Below, piece by piece: positions 24,301 through 30,934 of a stretch of 64,000 bases of DNA. The position numbers and the translations under genes were made by a program. The stretch's first letter is position 1. Every line of letters starts with the position of its first letter. This DNA comes from Angiostrongylus vasorum. Lineage: Eukaryota; Nematoda; Chromadorea; Rhabditida; Metastrongylidae. The notes beneath the pieces were generated by a model. It was not told where the DNA came from. It did not search any database and saw only the letters and a program-made list of their open reading frames with translations. The DNA lies in the NCBI GenBank assembly GCA_018806985.1, contig JADANN010000100.1:186001-250000 (forward strand). The letters are read 5' to 3'.

Positions 24301-24803
24301 TCAATTTCTTTACTGTGAAGTTCTCAGTCAAAATCTACGCTAAAGTCGTATGAAAAAGCTTAACGTATTCTCAAGAAACTGGTTTTCTGTCGTCTTTCCG
24401 ATGCGAAAGTAACCTGGCCTAATCTGTACCATATTATTCTCAAATGATAGTTCGCTTTCCGGAAATAGTGACTGTAGTCGAAAGGCCTGCGCCACCTAGG
24501 GATATAAAGAGCACTCTGCTGTTTTCGACAACATTCGCAACTGCTATCCAAGTTTTTCCAGTTAACGATGATGGGTACAAGTTAATAAAAAATTCGAGCT
24601 AATAGACCGGAATTCGTTTTCCGTCCGGATTTCTGATATTTGACTGAGATTCCGCCATATCTGGGACGGAAAACAGCTTCTTTCTCTATTTTCAGTGTGC
24701 AATGACATCCACACCGTTGGATTCGAAATGCATGCGTGAGACTCCCGTAATAACAGAGGGTATTCTTCCTGTTACTCTGGAATGTGTTCATTGTTCTCCA
24801 TAG
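89..24803 (+). CDS. Multi-PAN/Apple-domain protein with Ser/Thr/Glu-rich repeat stalk (5'-partial, multi-exon)
   Basis: Proposed exons: <89-261, 470-592, 963-1081, 1156-1297, 1379-1519, 3184-3302, 6158-12230, 13400-13484, optional 13970-14014, 16671-16772, 20586-20716, 20873-21181, 24696-24803 (TAG). Every junction has GT/AG ends and the phases agree from exon to exon. At least seven PAN/Apple-like modules are visible from Cys spacing and motifs such as CLIKFQ, ERPPQ, CYQDGC and WIHCLNC: four complete ones before the stalk, one partial one at the 5' edge, and two at the C-terminus. PAN modules bind proteins or glycans outside the cell, so an extracellular-matrix, cuticle or glycocalyx role is inferred, not shown. 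Start codon and signal peptide lie upstream. One single-base break occurs near 10781-10784. Nematode relatives include PAN-containing apical matrix proteins; I cannot name an orthologue. The exact acceptor at 470 is less certain than the others. Confidence 0.82.
2722..3010 (+). repeat. Degenerate SINE-like copy (family 1)
   Basis: It carries a decayed tRNA-like head (GTGGGTGGAGGTGCG) and then body words shared with better copies: AATTAGTACCAGAT, ATACATCGGTA and GATTGATCATCGCCGAG. It lies in the intron before 3184. Confidence 0.6.
3455..5772 (-). mobile_element. RTE-type LINE remnant 1 (truncated, frame-broken)
   Basis: On the minus strand it matches the better copy at 17040-20310: endonuclease-like [11 protein letters not shown] and [13 protein letters not shown] (5772-5428), a linker region (5323-4537), decayed reverse-transcriptase sequence and C-terminal words such as RADERTMLG near 3560. 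Frames are broken repeatedly and both ends are truncated. It sits in the intron 3303-6157 of the PAN gene and is antisense to it. Confidence 0.85.
6158..12230 (+). CDS. Giant exon: three PAN segments plus Ser/Thr/Glu/Pro-rich repeat stalk
   Basis: The exon opens after ATTTCAG with GCSGAAYDP, the second half of a PAN module. Two complete intronless PAN modules follow (about 6467-6730 and 6852-7118). From about 7140 it encodes a roughly 1700-residue stalk rich in T, S, E, P and V, with a 92-residue period around the words [26 protein letters not shown] and LPKVEAN. The stalk has many possible O-glycosylation sites and few Cys, typical of mucin-like spacers. The frame stops at 10786 but resumes one base over without loss of the repeat register. 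I end the exon at 12230, in phase with 13400. Read-through instead continues to 12347 with a hydrophobic stretch. Confidence 0.82.
7780..9335 (+). repeat. 276-bp (92-codon) coding tandem repeat, about 5.6 near-identical units
   Basis: The word GTGGATAGCAATATTT recurs at 7847, 8123, 8399, 8675, 8951 and 9227, always 276 bp apart. A diverged unit sits 276 bp earlier, at 7571. Units differ at few sites (PLPEG or LLPEG, AVEV or AVEA, TNDDL, TNEDL or TSEDL), and more decayed units of similar composition continue to about 12 kb. The period is a multiple of three, so unit number can change without breaking the frame. The near-identity implies recent expansion or gene conversion. Confidence 0.95.
12231..12347 (+). 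CDS. Alternative read-through end with possible transmembrane segment
   Basis: If the GTAGAA donor at 12231 is not used, the stalk frame continues 38 codons to a stop at 12347. It then contains a hydrophobic run ([14 protein letters not shown]) followed by basic residues (RRTSQLK), as in a single-pass type I anchor. The DNA here is also T-rich and ends in TTTTTTTTACAG at 12251-12264, so it looks just as much like intron sequence. Both readings stay open. Confidence 0.35.
   Translation, partial: VEFFVILIFFTVLFTRFKLYWACRNLGIIRRTSQLKEI
12575..12835 (+). mobile_element. Fold-back repeat with hammerhead-like core
   Basis: Two inverted arms (GGTTGGTATAGGTCTT near 12606 and AAGACCTATACCAACC near 12728, plus neighbouring GTT/AAC triplet runs) surround a ribozyme-like core at 12652-12687. 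A tail with ATGCCGAGGTTTATAGAAAG follows. The same unit recurs at 44265-44465, 47495-47620 and 48117-48300, beside PLE sequence, so this looks like a solo PLE-type terminal repeat. Confidence 0.75.
12652..12687 (+). ncRNA. Hammerhead-ribozyme-like core
   Basis: Order seen: CTGAGGA, one extra A, stem GGCG-AAAT-CGCC, GAAA, CGTC, AGCC. This matches the CUGANGA / stem II / GAAA / GUC order of the family, with a minimal stem III and an extra unpaired A before stem II. Flanking stem I is poor here. Activity is unproven. Confidence 0.55.
13400..16772 (+). CDS. Short linker exons of the PAN gene
   Basis: Exon 13400-13484 ([20 protein letters not shown]...) follows TTCTTATAG, opens in phase 0 and ends in phase 1 before GTAAAG. 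Exon 13970-14014 ([15 protein letters not shown]) is 45 nt, phase 1 to phase 1, and could be included or skipped. Exon 16671-16772 ([18 protein letters not shown]...) follows TTGTTTCAG and ends before GTAAAC, phase 1 to 1. The composition matches the Thr/Glu-rich stalk, and the phases link the stalk to the C-terminal PAN modules. Confidence 0.65.
13587..13771 (+). CDS. Possible alternative terminal exon
   Basis: After ATTTAG, in phase 1 (compatible with the exon ending at 13484), an open frame of about 61 codons runs to TAA at 13771. It begins [10 protein letters not shown], like the stalk, then becomes [14 protein letters not shown] and ends KDPASINL. Use of this exon would end the protein before the C-terminal PAN pair. 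Alternatively it belongs to a different transcript or is fortuitous. Confidence 0.45.
14310..14570 (-). repeat. SINE-like copy (family 2)
   Basis: It shares with 30400, 52380, 53520 and 62895 the order GATATTT.CAAAAC, a GACCGCAGGTG-like word, GAACGCGCTATT, TTCCGGGGAGTAACGCGTTC, ACCACCA and CCATCAGCAA.C.CCGTCAACG. On the minus strand it gives a possible tRNA-like A box (GTGGTGGTGAACGCG) and B box (GCGTTCGTTCCCC). An internally deleted relative follows at 14635-14745. Confidence 0.65.
15120..15262. repeat. Small inverted-repeat element in a PAN-gene intron
   Basis: GTTGATAAAACTGTTTTATT at 15123 is mirrored by AATAAAACAGTTTTATCAAC at 15239. Between them on the minus strand is a decayed core-like string (GACGTC-GAAA-CGAT-AGC). 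It resembles the 26270-26530 and 61465-61850 repeats in its word GACTCGAGTCGATGGTC. Confidence 0.7.
15600..15700 (+). repeat. Possible SINE head fragment
   Basis: A GCGTGCAACGTGCTGGTTTC string followed by TTGGCTCGATCCCAC looks like A-box and B-box remnants. CAAGCCCTCCATCCCTTCG then matches the body of family 1. It is the only recognisable content of the intron stretch 14750-16165. Confidence 0.4.
16168..16450 (+). repeat. SINE-like copy (family 1)
   Basis: The head is CGTGTAACGCAGTGGTTAGA with GGGATAAATCCCCAC. The body has GATTGGTGCCAGAATT, CGATATATGGGTAGACCAC, GATTCAATCACTC and CCTCAGGGATAGATCGAAGC, ending in TTTATCTTTTATCC. The A-box word NNGCAGTGGTTAGAGGCG is strongly tRNA-like, so the family is probably tRNA-derived. 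Confidence 0.8.
17040..20310 (-). mobile_element. RTE-type LINE remnant 2, nearly full length (about 3.3 kb)
   Basis: The best LINE copy. From 5' to 3' on the minus strand: a 5' region (20310-19870, shared with 22010-22385), an AP-endonuclease domain (19747-19154: [57 protein letters not shown]), a linker, reverse transcriptase (18368-17590, with [20 protein letters not shown] and FADDIVFI), then the C-terminal region (17583-17065: [30 protein letters not shown]). The endonuclease has K where ETR is usual and lacks the usual N after GDF. Several frame breaks make it inactive. It lies in the intron 16773-20585. Confidence 0.9.
20338..20406 (+). other. Two microexon-like segments
   Basis: 20338-20356 (19 nt, after TATTATAG and before GTAAGT) and 20397-20406 (10 nt, after GTTCCAG and before GTAAGT) have excellent splice signals. 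Phase at entry would be 1, then 2, then 0, but the next exon (20586) needs phase 1, so using both breaks the frame by one base. They may be decoys, alternative exons, or another place with a one-base error. Confidence 0.3.
20586..24803 (+). CDS. C-terminal PAN/Apple module pair and stop
   Basis: Exons 20586-20716, 20873-21181 and 24696-24803. The first module runs [10 protein letters not shown] ... [10 protein letters not shown], then KGCSMAGY ... [11 protein letters not shown] ... CIRCSECTY. The second runs [10 protein letters not shown] ... [11 protein letters not shown], then [12 protein letters not shown] ... LECVHCSP, stop TAG. The second module closely resembles the partial module at 89-261. 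The intron after KKCFET lies at the same place and phase (0) as in the N-terminal modules. The last intron, 21182-24695, is 3.5 kb and hosts an RTE remnant. Confidence 0.82.
22010..23545 (+). mobile_element. RTE-type LINE remnant 3 (internally deleted)
   Basis: Plus-strand order: 5' region (22010-22385, mirror of 19870-20310), endonuclease remnant (22600-23000: [33 protein letters not shown]), then a jump to the C-terminal end (23270-23545: [20 protein letters not shown]). The reverse-transcriptase core is missing. It lies in the last intron of the PAN gene, in the same orientation as the gene. Confidence 0.8.
23550..24690. other. Intron remainder, no recognised feature
   Basis: The 3' half of the intron 21182-24695. 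Only short fortuitous frames are present; I see no recognisable exon, tRNA or known repeat. Confidence 0.5.
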
Positions 24804-25186
24804 GACCACTTTCGCTCACTAAATCACCTCGTATTGCACCTTATTCGTTCGTTTTCCACTCCTTTCTTTCACCAATATTAGCCAGGTTTATGGCGATTGA
24901 AACCAACACGTCATCATGTTTCCGTTCGCACACTGCCTTGTTTTCTAGTACGCTAGTCGTGTATGTGTTTTCCATTACTGCCATTTTAATCCTAGTACAG
25001 TTTGGAAGGATTTATGTGCTCCACAATAACGAGTCATTTTGTTCTTTTAGACTTGTTTTACACCTTTGCCTTTTGTGAAGATTGTTTTATTAATGTCTTC
25101 TTAATCGGTGATCCAGTCCAGGATCTGCCGTTGTTTTTATGCGAGTAATTTCCACTCATTTGCCCTTTATAAATGCAACACTATGT

Positions 25187-25192
25187 AATAAA
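25187..25192 (+). promoter_or_regulatory. Candidate poly(A) signal of the PAN gene
   Basis: A perfect AATAAA lies about 385 bp after the stop codon, before PLE-derived sequence starts near 25205. It is the first perfect copy I noticed downstream; use is inferred. Confidence 0.4.
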
Positions 25193-25204
25193 TTCGTCGT
25201 TTTC

Positions 25205-25730
25205 TCCCCTCAGCAGTAGTGAGGTTGTTAAACAAAGCATACGTTTACTTCCACGCAATAACACACATACAACACGAGCGTAGCTGACGTTTCGGCCGTG
25301 TCGCCTTCTTCAGAGCATGGAAGGGCATATTGGTAGGCAATTTACCAGAGCAAACGCTTCAATAACATATACAGAAAGATGGGAATTTAAATGGCAGTCA
25401 TGTGGTCAGCAGCTTCTCGAAAAACTCACCGTTTTACGTGCCTTCCACTGAAGAAGGGCCACGGATCAGAGTCGCATATGGTCGACGACTGCGCCTCTCC
25501 ACATCAACGATTGATGCGAAGGTGCAGCGCGACATCATGTGTGATCTCGGGACATTCCTCCCTGCTGTTCACTGTAGGGTTTTTCGCATTTATCCAAAAA
25601 AGTCTCAAGAAGCTTGCGCGCTGGTGTTTTGGCATCCTATGCTAGGATAGTGACTTTTCTATCAAAATCGCCTCCGCTATGCTTTACTATCCCATCAGTC
25701 CCTAGTGGTGTACTTTGTCTTCCTCCCCTA
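25205..25730 (-). mobile_element. PLE fragment (terminal repeat plus decayed endonuclease end)
   Basis: It starts with a hammerhead-like core at 25281-25318 (minus) in the usual PLE terminal context. 25525-25720 then parallels the C-terminal endonuclease segment of the better copy near 39842-40020: CTCGGGACATTCCTCCCTG, TTTATCCA, then the ACTAGGGA word. Confidence 0.7.
25281..25318 (-). ncRNA. Hammerhead-ribozyme-like core
   Basis: Minus strand: ATGCT, CTGAAGA, A, stem GGC...GCC (GGCGACACGGCC), GAAA, CGTC, AGCTA. The GCT/AGC pair can form stem I. Fold unproven. Confidence 0.5.
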
Positions 25731-25984
25731 GAAAATCCCATAAACCCTGGATACAGGAGTACTAGAGTCCTCTGCTATGCTCTCAGCTCTCAGTCTCGGT
25801 CGCTGAAGAGAACAGAAGTCAATAATTGTTAATTCTTACTTGATAAGTTTAATGTGCAGTTAAATAGAAATTCATCGGAAAAAATTCTCAACATATACGC
25901 GATGAAATGTGGTTTTTAAGCATTACCATCATCAGTGATATCAACACAGTATACGTTTTAGATTGTCCAGTTAGGCAAGGTCGA

Positions 25985-26215
25985 GAGGGCGGGCGTGGCA
26001 CAGTGGTTATCCTTCCGTCCCCTCTGATTTGGCAAATTGGTACTAGATTGGTCTTGAAAGATAGCAGCACTCGCTCGATACATCGGTAGGCCACCGCGAG
26101 TCATTGTAAAGGCCAGATATGCATTCAATCACCTCCAAGCGATGCTTAATTAAGTCGAATGCATGGAGCATTCCTCAGGGATTGATCAACGCCGAGGGCT
26201 TTATCCTTTATTCTT
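25985..26215 (+). repeat. SINE-like copy (family 1)
   Basis: Head GGCGTGGCACAGTGGTTATC; body words CAAATTGGTACTAGATTGGT, ATACATCGGTAGGCCACCG, CCAGATATGCATTCAATCAC and AGGGATTGATCAACGCCGAG, ending in a CTTTATCCTTTATTC tail. The part around the B box is deleted. Confidence 0.8.
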
Positions 26216-26264
26216 CATCGTTCCGAGTCGACATTCACTGTTCTTCGTACGCTGGGTGTAGCTT

Positions 26265-26535
26265 CGTGGTCGCATCGATTCGAATTCAGTGGTGCACCGC
26301 TCTAATGAAGAAATTCAATATCGCTCTTCTATACAGAACGGTTACTGTTGGTAATGATTATCCAATGATAATAACTGGATTCGACCCGATGCGATAATGA
26401 AAACCCACATCGGAAAGAGGAAGAACTGTGGATAACCGACTCGGATCGATCCGGCTCCGAGGAACGCGGAGCCGAAAGGTTGACTGAGCAAAGTTTTCTT
26501 TCATCAACCTGTTGTTAGCTTATCAATGGAAGAAT
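26265..26535 (+). repeat. Dispersed repeat, family X (related to 28560-28740 and 61465-61850)
   Basis: Shared words are GATTCGACCCGATGCGATAA, CCACATCG, CTGTGGATAACCGACTCGGA and a decayed ribozyme-like string (GGCTCCGAGGA...GCCGAAA). The other copies carry the same words in the same order with a better core. It may be the 3' end of a second PLE-like family; no coding motif is recognisable. Confidence 0.5.
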
Positions 26536-26689
26536 GAACGTTGGTGAGTCAACACAGTACTACATTTACTCAATAGTACGAACAGAATTTGAAAGAACAG
26601 CTTTCTATAAACCTCAGCATTATTAATTAATACATGTGCTCCTTACGAACTGCCCATGTTGAGCTAAAGCGAGGTTGGCAACAGATTTG

Positions 26690-26744
26690 TTGTTGGTGTT
26701 GTTGTTGTTAATCGTTGGTGTCGTTGTTGTTGGCGTCGTTGTTG

Positions 26745-26776
<32 letters not shown>

Positions 26777-26875
26777 GTTGCTGCTGGTGGTGTTGTTGTT
26801 GGTGTTGTTGTTATTTTTGTTGGCGTTATCGTTTTTGGTGTTGCTGTTGTTGTTGTTGTTGTTGGTGTTGTTGGT
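26690..26875 (+). repeat. GTT/GGT-rich microsatellite
   Basis: Long irregular runs of GTT with GGT and GGC interruptions. The same triplets appear in short form in the terminal repeats at 12630 and 47545, so this is an expansion of a PLE terminal-repeat segment rather than an unrelated satellite. Confidence 0.9.
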
Positions 26876-26879
26876 CGAT

Positions 26880-26915
26880 GGCTGACGTTTCGGCGATTTC
26901 GCCTTCCTCAGAGCA
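26880..26915 (-). ncRNA. Hammerhead-ribozyme-like core
   Basis: Minus strand: ATGCT, CTGAGGA, A, stem GGCG-AAAT-CGCC, GAAA, CGTC, AGCC. Core identical to those at 12652 and 47584. Confidence 0.55.
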
Positions 26916-27634
26916 TCGACATATTTTTATACAAGAACACTTTAATCATTCGGTGGAAAAAAAAGGCTAAAGTATTAAAGAAGATCGAACTTTTAAATAG
27001 ACGCCATATTGAACATAAAGGCTACTCACTGTGTTGTTACGAGTGGGACTGCCCGCGTGTTGTTCACGTGGGACGGTCAGCGAGACCCACACAGGGATCA
27101 AAATATCATAGTGAAATCAGGCGCCAGGTCATGTTTGATGATAGGCGCTCGTCTTTCTGGTTCATTTTTGTGTTTTTGAAATTTATCCATAACACCTCGA
27201 GGGTCTTGCTCGTCGATGTTTTTAACTTGACAAAAAACTGTCGTTTGTGAAGAGAATGGAGAAGTGAACGTACAGAAATCTGCACTCAGAAATGAACTTC
27301 ACGTTGTCAGAATTCGCTTTCGCATATAAGACAATAGGTTTGCTTGACTTTGGCGATGTGCACCATTCATTCCGCATGCTTGACATCGCATCGACGATAA
27401 TGTATATTCATCTTTCCGACAGACTCTCCCAAAAGTATGCGGTTTGTTACTGACATGAGTTTAAAAATTGCATAAAATTGATAAAGGAGAAAGCTTTCGG
27501 CCTCGGCCTATCCCGGAGGAATGCGTTATGATTCAACTTCATCAAGCATCGCAGAGTTTGCATGCATAGTTGGTTCATGCCAATTACTTATGGTATCCTA
27601 CCAGTGTATCACATCCGTATTCCTGTGGTATTAG

Positions 27635-29275
27635 GTTTCGTAGCAATTCGTGGAGCCTGTAGAGATAGAAGGCTCAATTGCTCACGGTGCGAGATCGGAC
27701 CAATGACCAAAATTCAACGGTCTATTAAACGGAACATGCAAACACTGCGTTGCGAATGTGTAAGTTTTAATAAGCTTACAGAAATTTCATAGGTTACCTT
27801 CACTTTTACAAGAAATCGTCTTTTAAGAACGGAGTACTTCTATTTGTATTTTAAAAGCGATTTAGGTAGCCTTAATTCGTTAATAAGGAAATATTAAAGC
27901 TGGTCTTAGAGAAGAAATCTCTTTAATAAGCCAGTTCTTTGAAACAACTTAAAATGAGCTCCAATAAAAGATCGTTCATCAATATCTTTAAGGCTTCCTG
28001 TACCTTTGATGTATGCTGCGTCTAGTTTTTGGCACAAACTATCCTATTAGGGTATCGGCAAGTCCGAGTAGTGCCGCCCCATTGCACCTTTTTGTTAGCC
28101 GCAGTTGAAGCCGGACTTTCATGGTCACTTATCAATAAAATACGGTAGAATAACTCTAAACGGTATTCAGAACCGTCTTTCATTAAACCTGGGTAAATAT
28201 AATCAATAGTTTTTTGCAAGGTTGAACTGATACGAGGTTGATGCATTTATATTTATATATAGCGCGTGTGGAGCAGTGGTCGGAGGCGCCCTGCAACACA
28301 AACGTGGAATCGATCCCGACGCCCATGATCCACCAAGTCTTTCGTCCCTCCGGCATCGGCAAACTGGTACCAGGCTTGTTTGGGAGGATAGCAGTACTGG
28401 CTCGATACATCGGTAGGCCAGCGAGCTATTGTAGAGGCGAGATATGCATTTAATCACCTCCAAACGATGCTTAGTGAAGTCGAATGCATGGCGCATCCTT
28501 CAGGTATTGATCAACGCCGAGAGCGCTATCCTTTTTTATCCTTCACTAGATGAAGGGAAGCCAAGAACATTCGACTTGTGTAAAAGCGAACCGCCGAGTG
28601 AAGTTCTCCATCTCAACGATGCTCCCTTCACTAGATTCGACTCGATGCGACAACGTGAACCAACATCGCCACTACGACCACCTGTCGACCCGGATCAATG
28701 CAGCTCTGAGGAAGGCGAAGGTACCGGGACGTTAAACAAGTGAAAATTTTTACACCAACGTTCGATTTATTCATAAAAAAATTACTAATTCTTAGCAGGC
28801 TTTTGCTTTTCTGAGTCTTGACGTTGCTTAAAAAAAAGTGCACTGAGAGTAGGATTAGGGATCAGCGCCACCAGATACCGAGAAGTTCGATTTCTATACG
28901 TTTTTGGTACATAGAACAAGCCGGTATTGACTCACGGGTTCGATTTATGGAGTGTGTTGTTCGAACACAGCGTAATGGATGGGAACTGTTGCGGGTAAGA
29001 GTTGTAAGGATAGCACATACACAGTTAATTCGTTGAAAAACACTATTGACAACGTCCTCCACAAAATAACGAATTTTTCCTATCATTTCTCAATCAAATT
29101 CATATGAACTTTCTGTACAAGCTCTCATCTCATGGACTTGCTTCGAAGATGGCCTGAAAGGGCTCTGGAATGGCTTTGTTAGAAGCGTTCATCGTTGGCC
29201 CACAGTTCGCACACTGAATGGACAGCTGTCAGTCGTATGTACTTTACCACATCTGCCGTGAACGATCAAAGTAGC
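27635..29275 (+). CDS. Doubtful small Cys-containing gene (three exon-like segments)
   Basis: 27635-27759 reads GFVAIRGACRDRRLNCSRC ... TLRCEC and is flanked by a TTAG acceptor and a GTAAGT donor. 28875-28994 reads IPRSSISIRFWYIEQAG ... NGWELLR, between CCAG and GTAAGA, phase 0 to 0. 29112-29275 can read SWTCFEDGLKGLWNGFV ... VCTLPHLP and stop, but in a phase one base off. The splice signals and Cys/Trp content are suggestive. No family is recognised, and a SINE (28255-28545) lies in the first intron. It may be a broken gene or chance. Confidence 0.3.
28255..28548 (+). repeat. SINE-like copy (family 1), well preserved
   Basis: Head GCGCGTGTGGAGCAGTGGTC, B-box region GTGGAATCGATCCC, body AAACTGGTACCAGGCTTGTT, ATACATCGGTAGGCCAGCG, GATATGCATTTAATCACCTC and TTGATCAACGCCGAGAGCGC, T-rich tail TTTTTTATCC. 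One of the two best references for the family, with 49933-50235. Confidence 0.85.
28560..28745 (+). repeat. Dispersed repeat, family X
   Basis: Shares GATTCGACTCGATGCGACAA, CCGGATC and a decayed core (AGCTCTGAGGAAGGCGAAGG then GGGACGTT, with GGGA replacing GAAA) with 26265-26535 and 61465-61850. Confidence 0.5.
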
Positions 29276-29279
29276 TTTT

Positions 29280-30395
29280 TTTTGTAAAACAACACATCTT
29301 TGCATCCTCGTTTAAGCACACAGCACATTTTAATAAATCCAATGATTGAGAGGCTTTGTAGTTTCTTTGTATGTGAACCTCTGAATTTGTACATACGTTA
29401 GCTGAAAATTAATCACTCTCCATTGCAGTGTCTCTTGCTTTCAGACGACGCATAGAAATCGCCATCACTCCACCACTCTGCTTTGTTATCCCGTTTGATC
29501 TCTTCCATTCCCCCTTTCCTTCGATTTGCATAGACCAGAATAATGTTGAACAACTTCCACACTACTCCATCACTGATATATTAAAGCTATTGTCAGTCTT
29601 CATGTAACTGTTATGCGTTGTTAATCTAGCAACTCTCTCAAATATTCGCTCTCTCTTCAAGTACTCTGTAAAGTTTGCTGTTGCTACATCACTTCATCTA
29701 CTTTGTCATTTTACTGCACCTGAATCCATCAGCATCAGTTGACGTATTTTTTGTGATAAGTGACTAATCCTGCTTGGCACGTCGCCACTCCGCAGAATCC
29801 TCTTCCTTATTGCTAGTGCAGTTCTTTCCTCTTTAGAACACACGTTGGTTCTAATATGTTAAACGCTAGTGCTATTACTATTGTATGTGACAATGCAAAT
29901 TATTTTACTCCACCGGCCTATGGCAAAGCTATTCTCTAATTTAAAGGATCACCACTTACTCATCGCCTTACCCACGCCTATTCAACCCTGTTTTCGTTTT
30001 GTCGTTTGCAATCTTTTGGTGTTGTCATGTCATTATTGATATGTTACTATTGTTATAAAAGGTTGGATTACCTTAGTTCGAGTTTGAAATCTGATTTGTG
30101 ACAACAATGAGAAGTCCTGCGTGGAAAATTCGTACGAAGTTGAGCATGCTATCTCGAACTGCTGGTTAGTCGGTACTGACAATTGACCCGAACTATTGTA
30201 TCCCACGGACCTAATTCACCACATACACTATGTTCTCACGAAATGGAGCACTAAAGTCGGTATTGTTATTACGACCAGATCAATACACATTCCTTGCACA
30301 TTCTGATATCATGGACATTTGTAAAAATAACTAATGAAGTTATACTTATTATTTTCTGGCTACCACAGTTTTTTAAGTCAAAGTATTGAGCGAAA
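29280..30395. other. Intergenic, no recognised feature
   Basis: AT-rich, without long frames or known repeat words. It could hold the 3' untranslated region of the doubtful gene before it, or downstream sequence of gene A. Confidence 0.5.
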
Positions 30396-30399
30396 TACA

Positions 30400-30550
30400 A
30401 CCACAACGTTGCTGAGATATCTGGAAAACTCCGGACCACAGGTGTCTGCGGTGGGGAACGAACGCGCTATTGTCCTTTCCGGGGAGTAACGCGTTCACCA
30501 CCACACCATGCAGGTGCTTCGTTTCGCCTGCATCTCACCCCTTCATCCTG
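30400..30550 (-). repeat. SINE-like copy (family 2)
   Basis: GAGATATCTGGAAAACTCCG, GAACGAACGCGCTATTGTCC, TTTCCGGGGAGTAACGCGTT, then TTCGTTTCGCCTG; the 3' part (ATCAGCAA...) is missing. Confidence 0.75.
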
Positions 30551-30934
30551 ATAACAAATAATTTTTTTTCAGAAACTACACCTTGGCAAATGGAGGAGGA
30601 AGGAAGTGCAACCTGAGGTATTTCTTAAATAATGTTTAAAACCAGAGACATAATGTAGCCTAGAAAATTTCCTGAGTAAAATTTCAAAGCAGAGAGATTT
30701 GACGCAACCTGAGACATTTGTTGAGTAAAGTTTCAAAGAAGAGATTTCAAGTGTTCGAATATGTTACAACTTTAAAGGAATTCTAAAAGAATCACGGAAT
30801 ACTAGCAGGATAGCAAAAAAAAGTATCAATATTAAGATGAAAGAAAACTCCTGGGTAAATTGAGATCTTGAAACGGAGTATAATGTGACCTACTAGCACA
30901 CTGTGTCTAATTCTTCAACAAATACTCAGGCATT

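Larger units (their letters stand above)
26630..27240 (-). mobile_element. PLE fragment with GTT-rich terminal repeat
   Basis: 26630-26690 resembles the AGCTGATGCGAGGTTGG arm of the fold-back family. A hammerhead-like core lies at 26880-26915. 27015-27240 then parallels 47640-47850 (ACGAGTGGGACTG, TTGTTCACGTGGGA, GCGCCAGGTCA), which is decayed PLE endonuclease. Confidence 0.75.

Noticed and set aside
26675..27250. 191-codon plus-strand frame with a long Val/Gly run
   Set aside because: Its first third is translated microsatellite and the rest is decayed PLE sequence on the other strand.
28255..28330. Possible functional tRNA gene
   Set aside because: The A- and B-box-like words are present, but the sequence recurs as a dispersed repeat with a common body and tail, and no cloverleaf closes. 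It is a SINE head.
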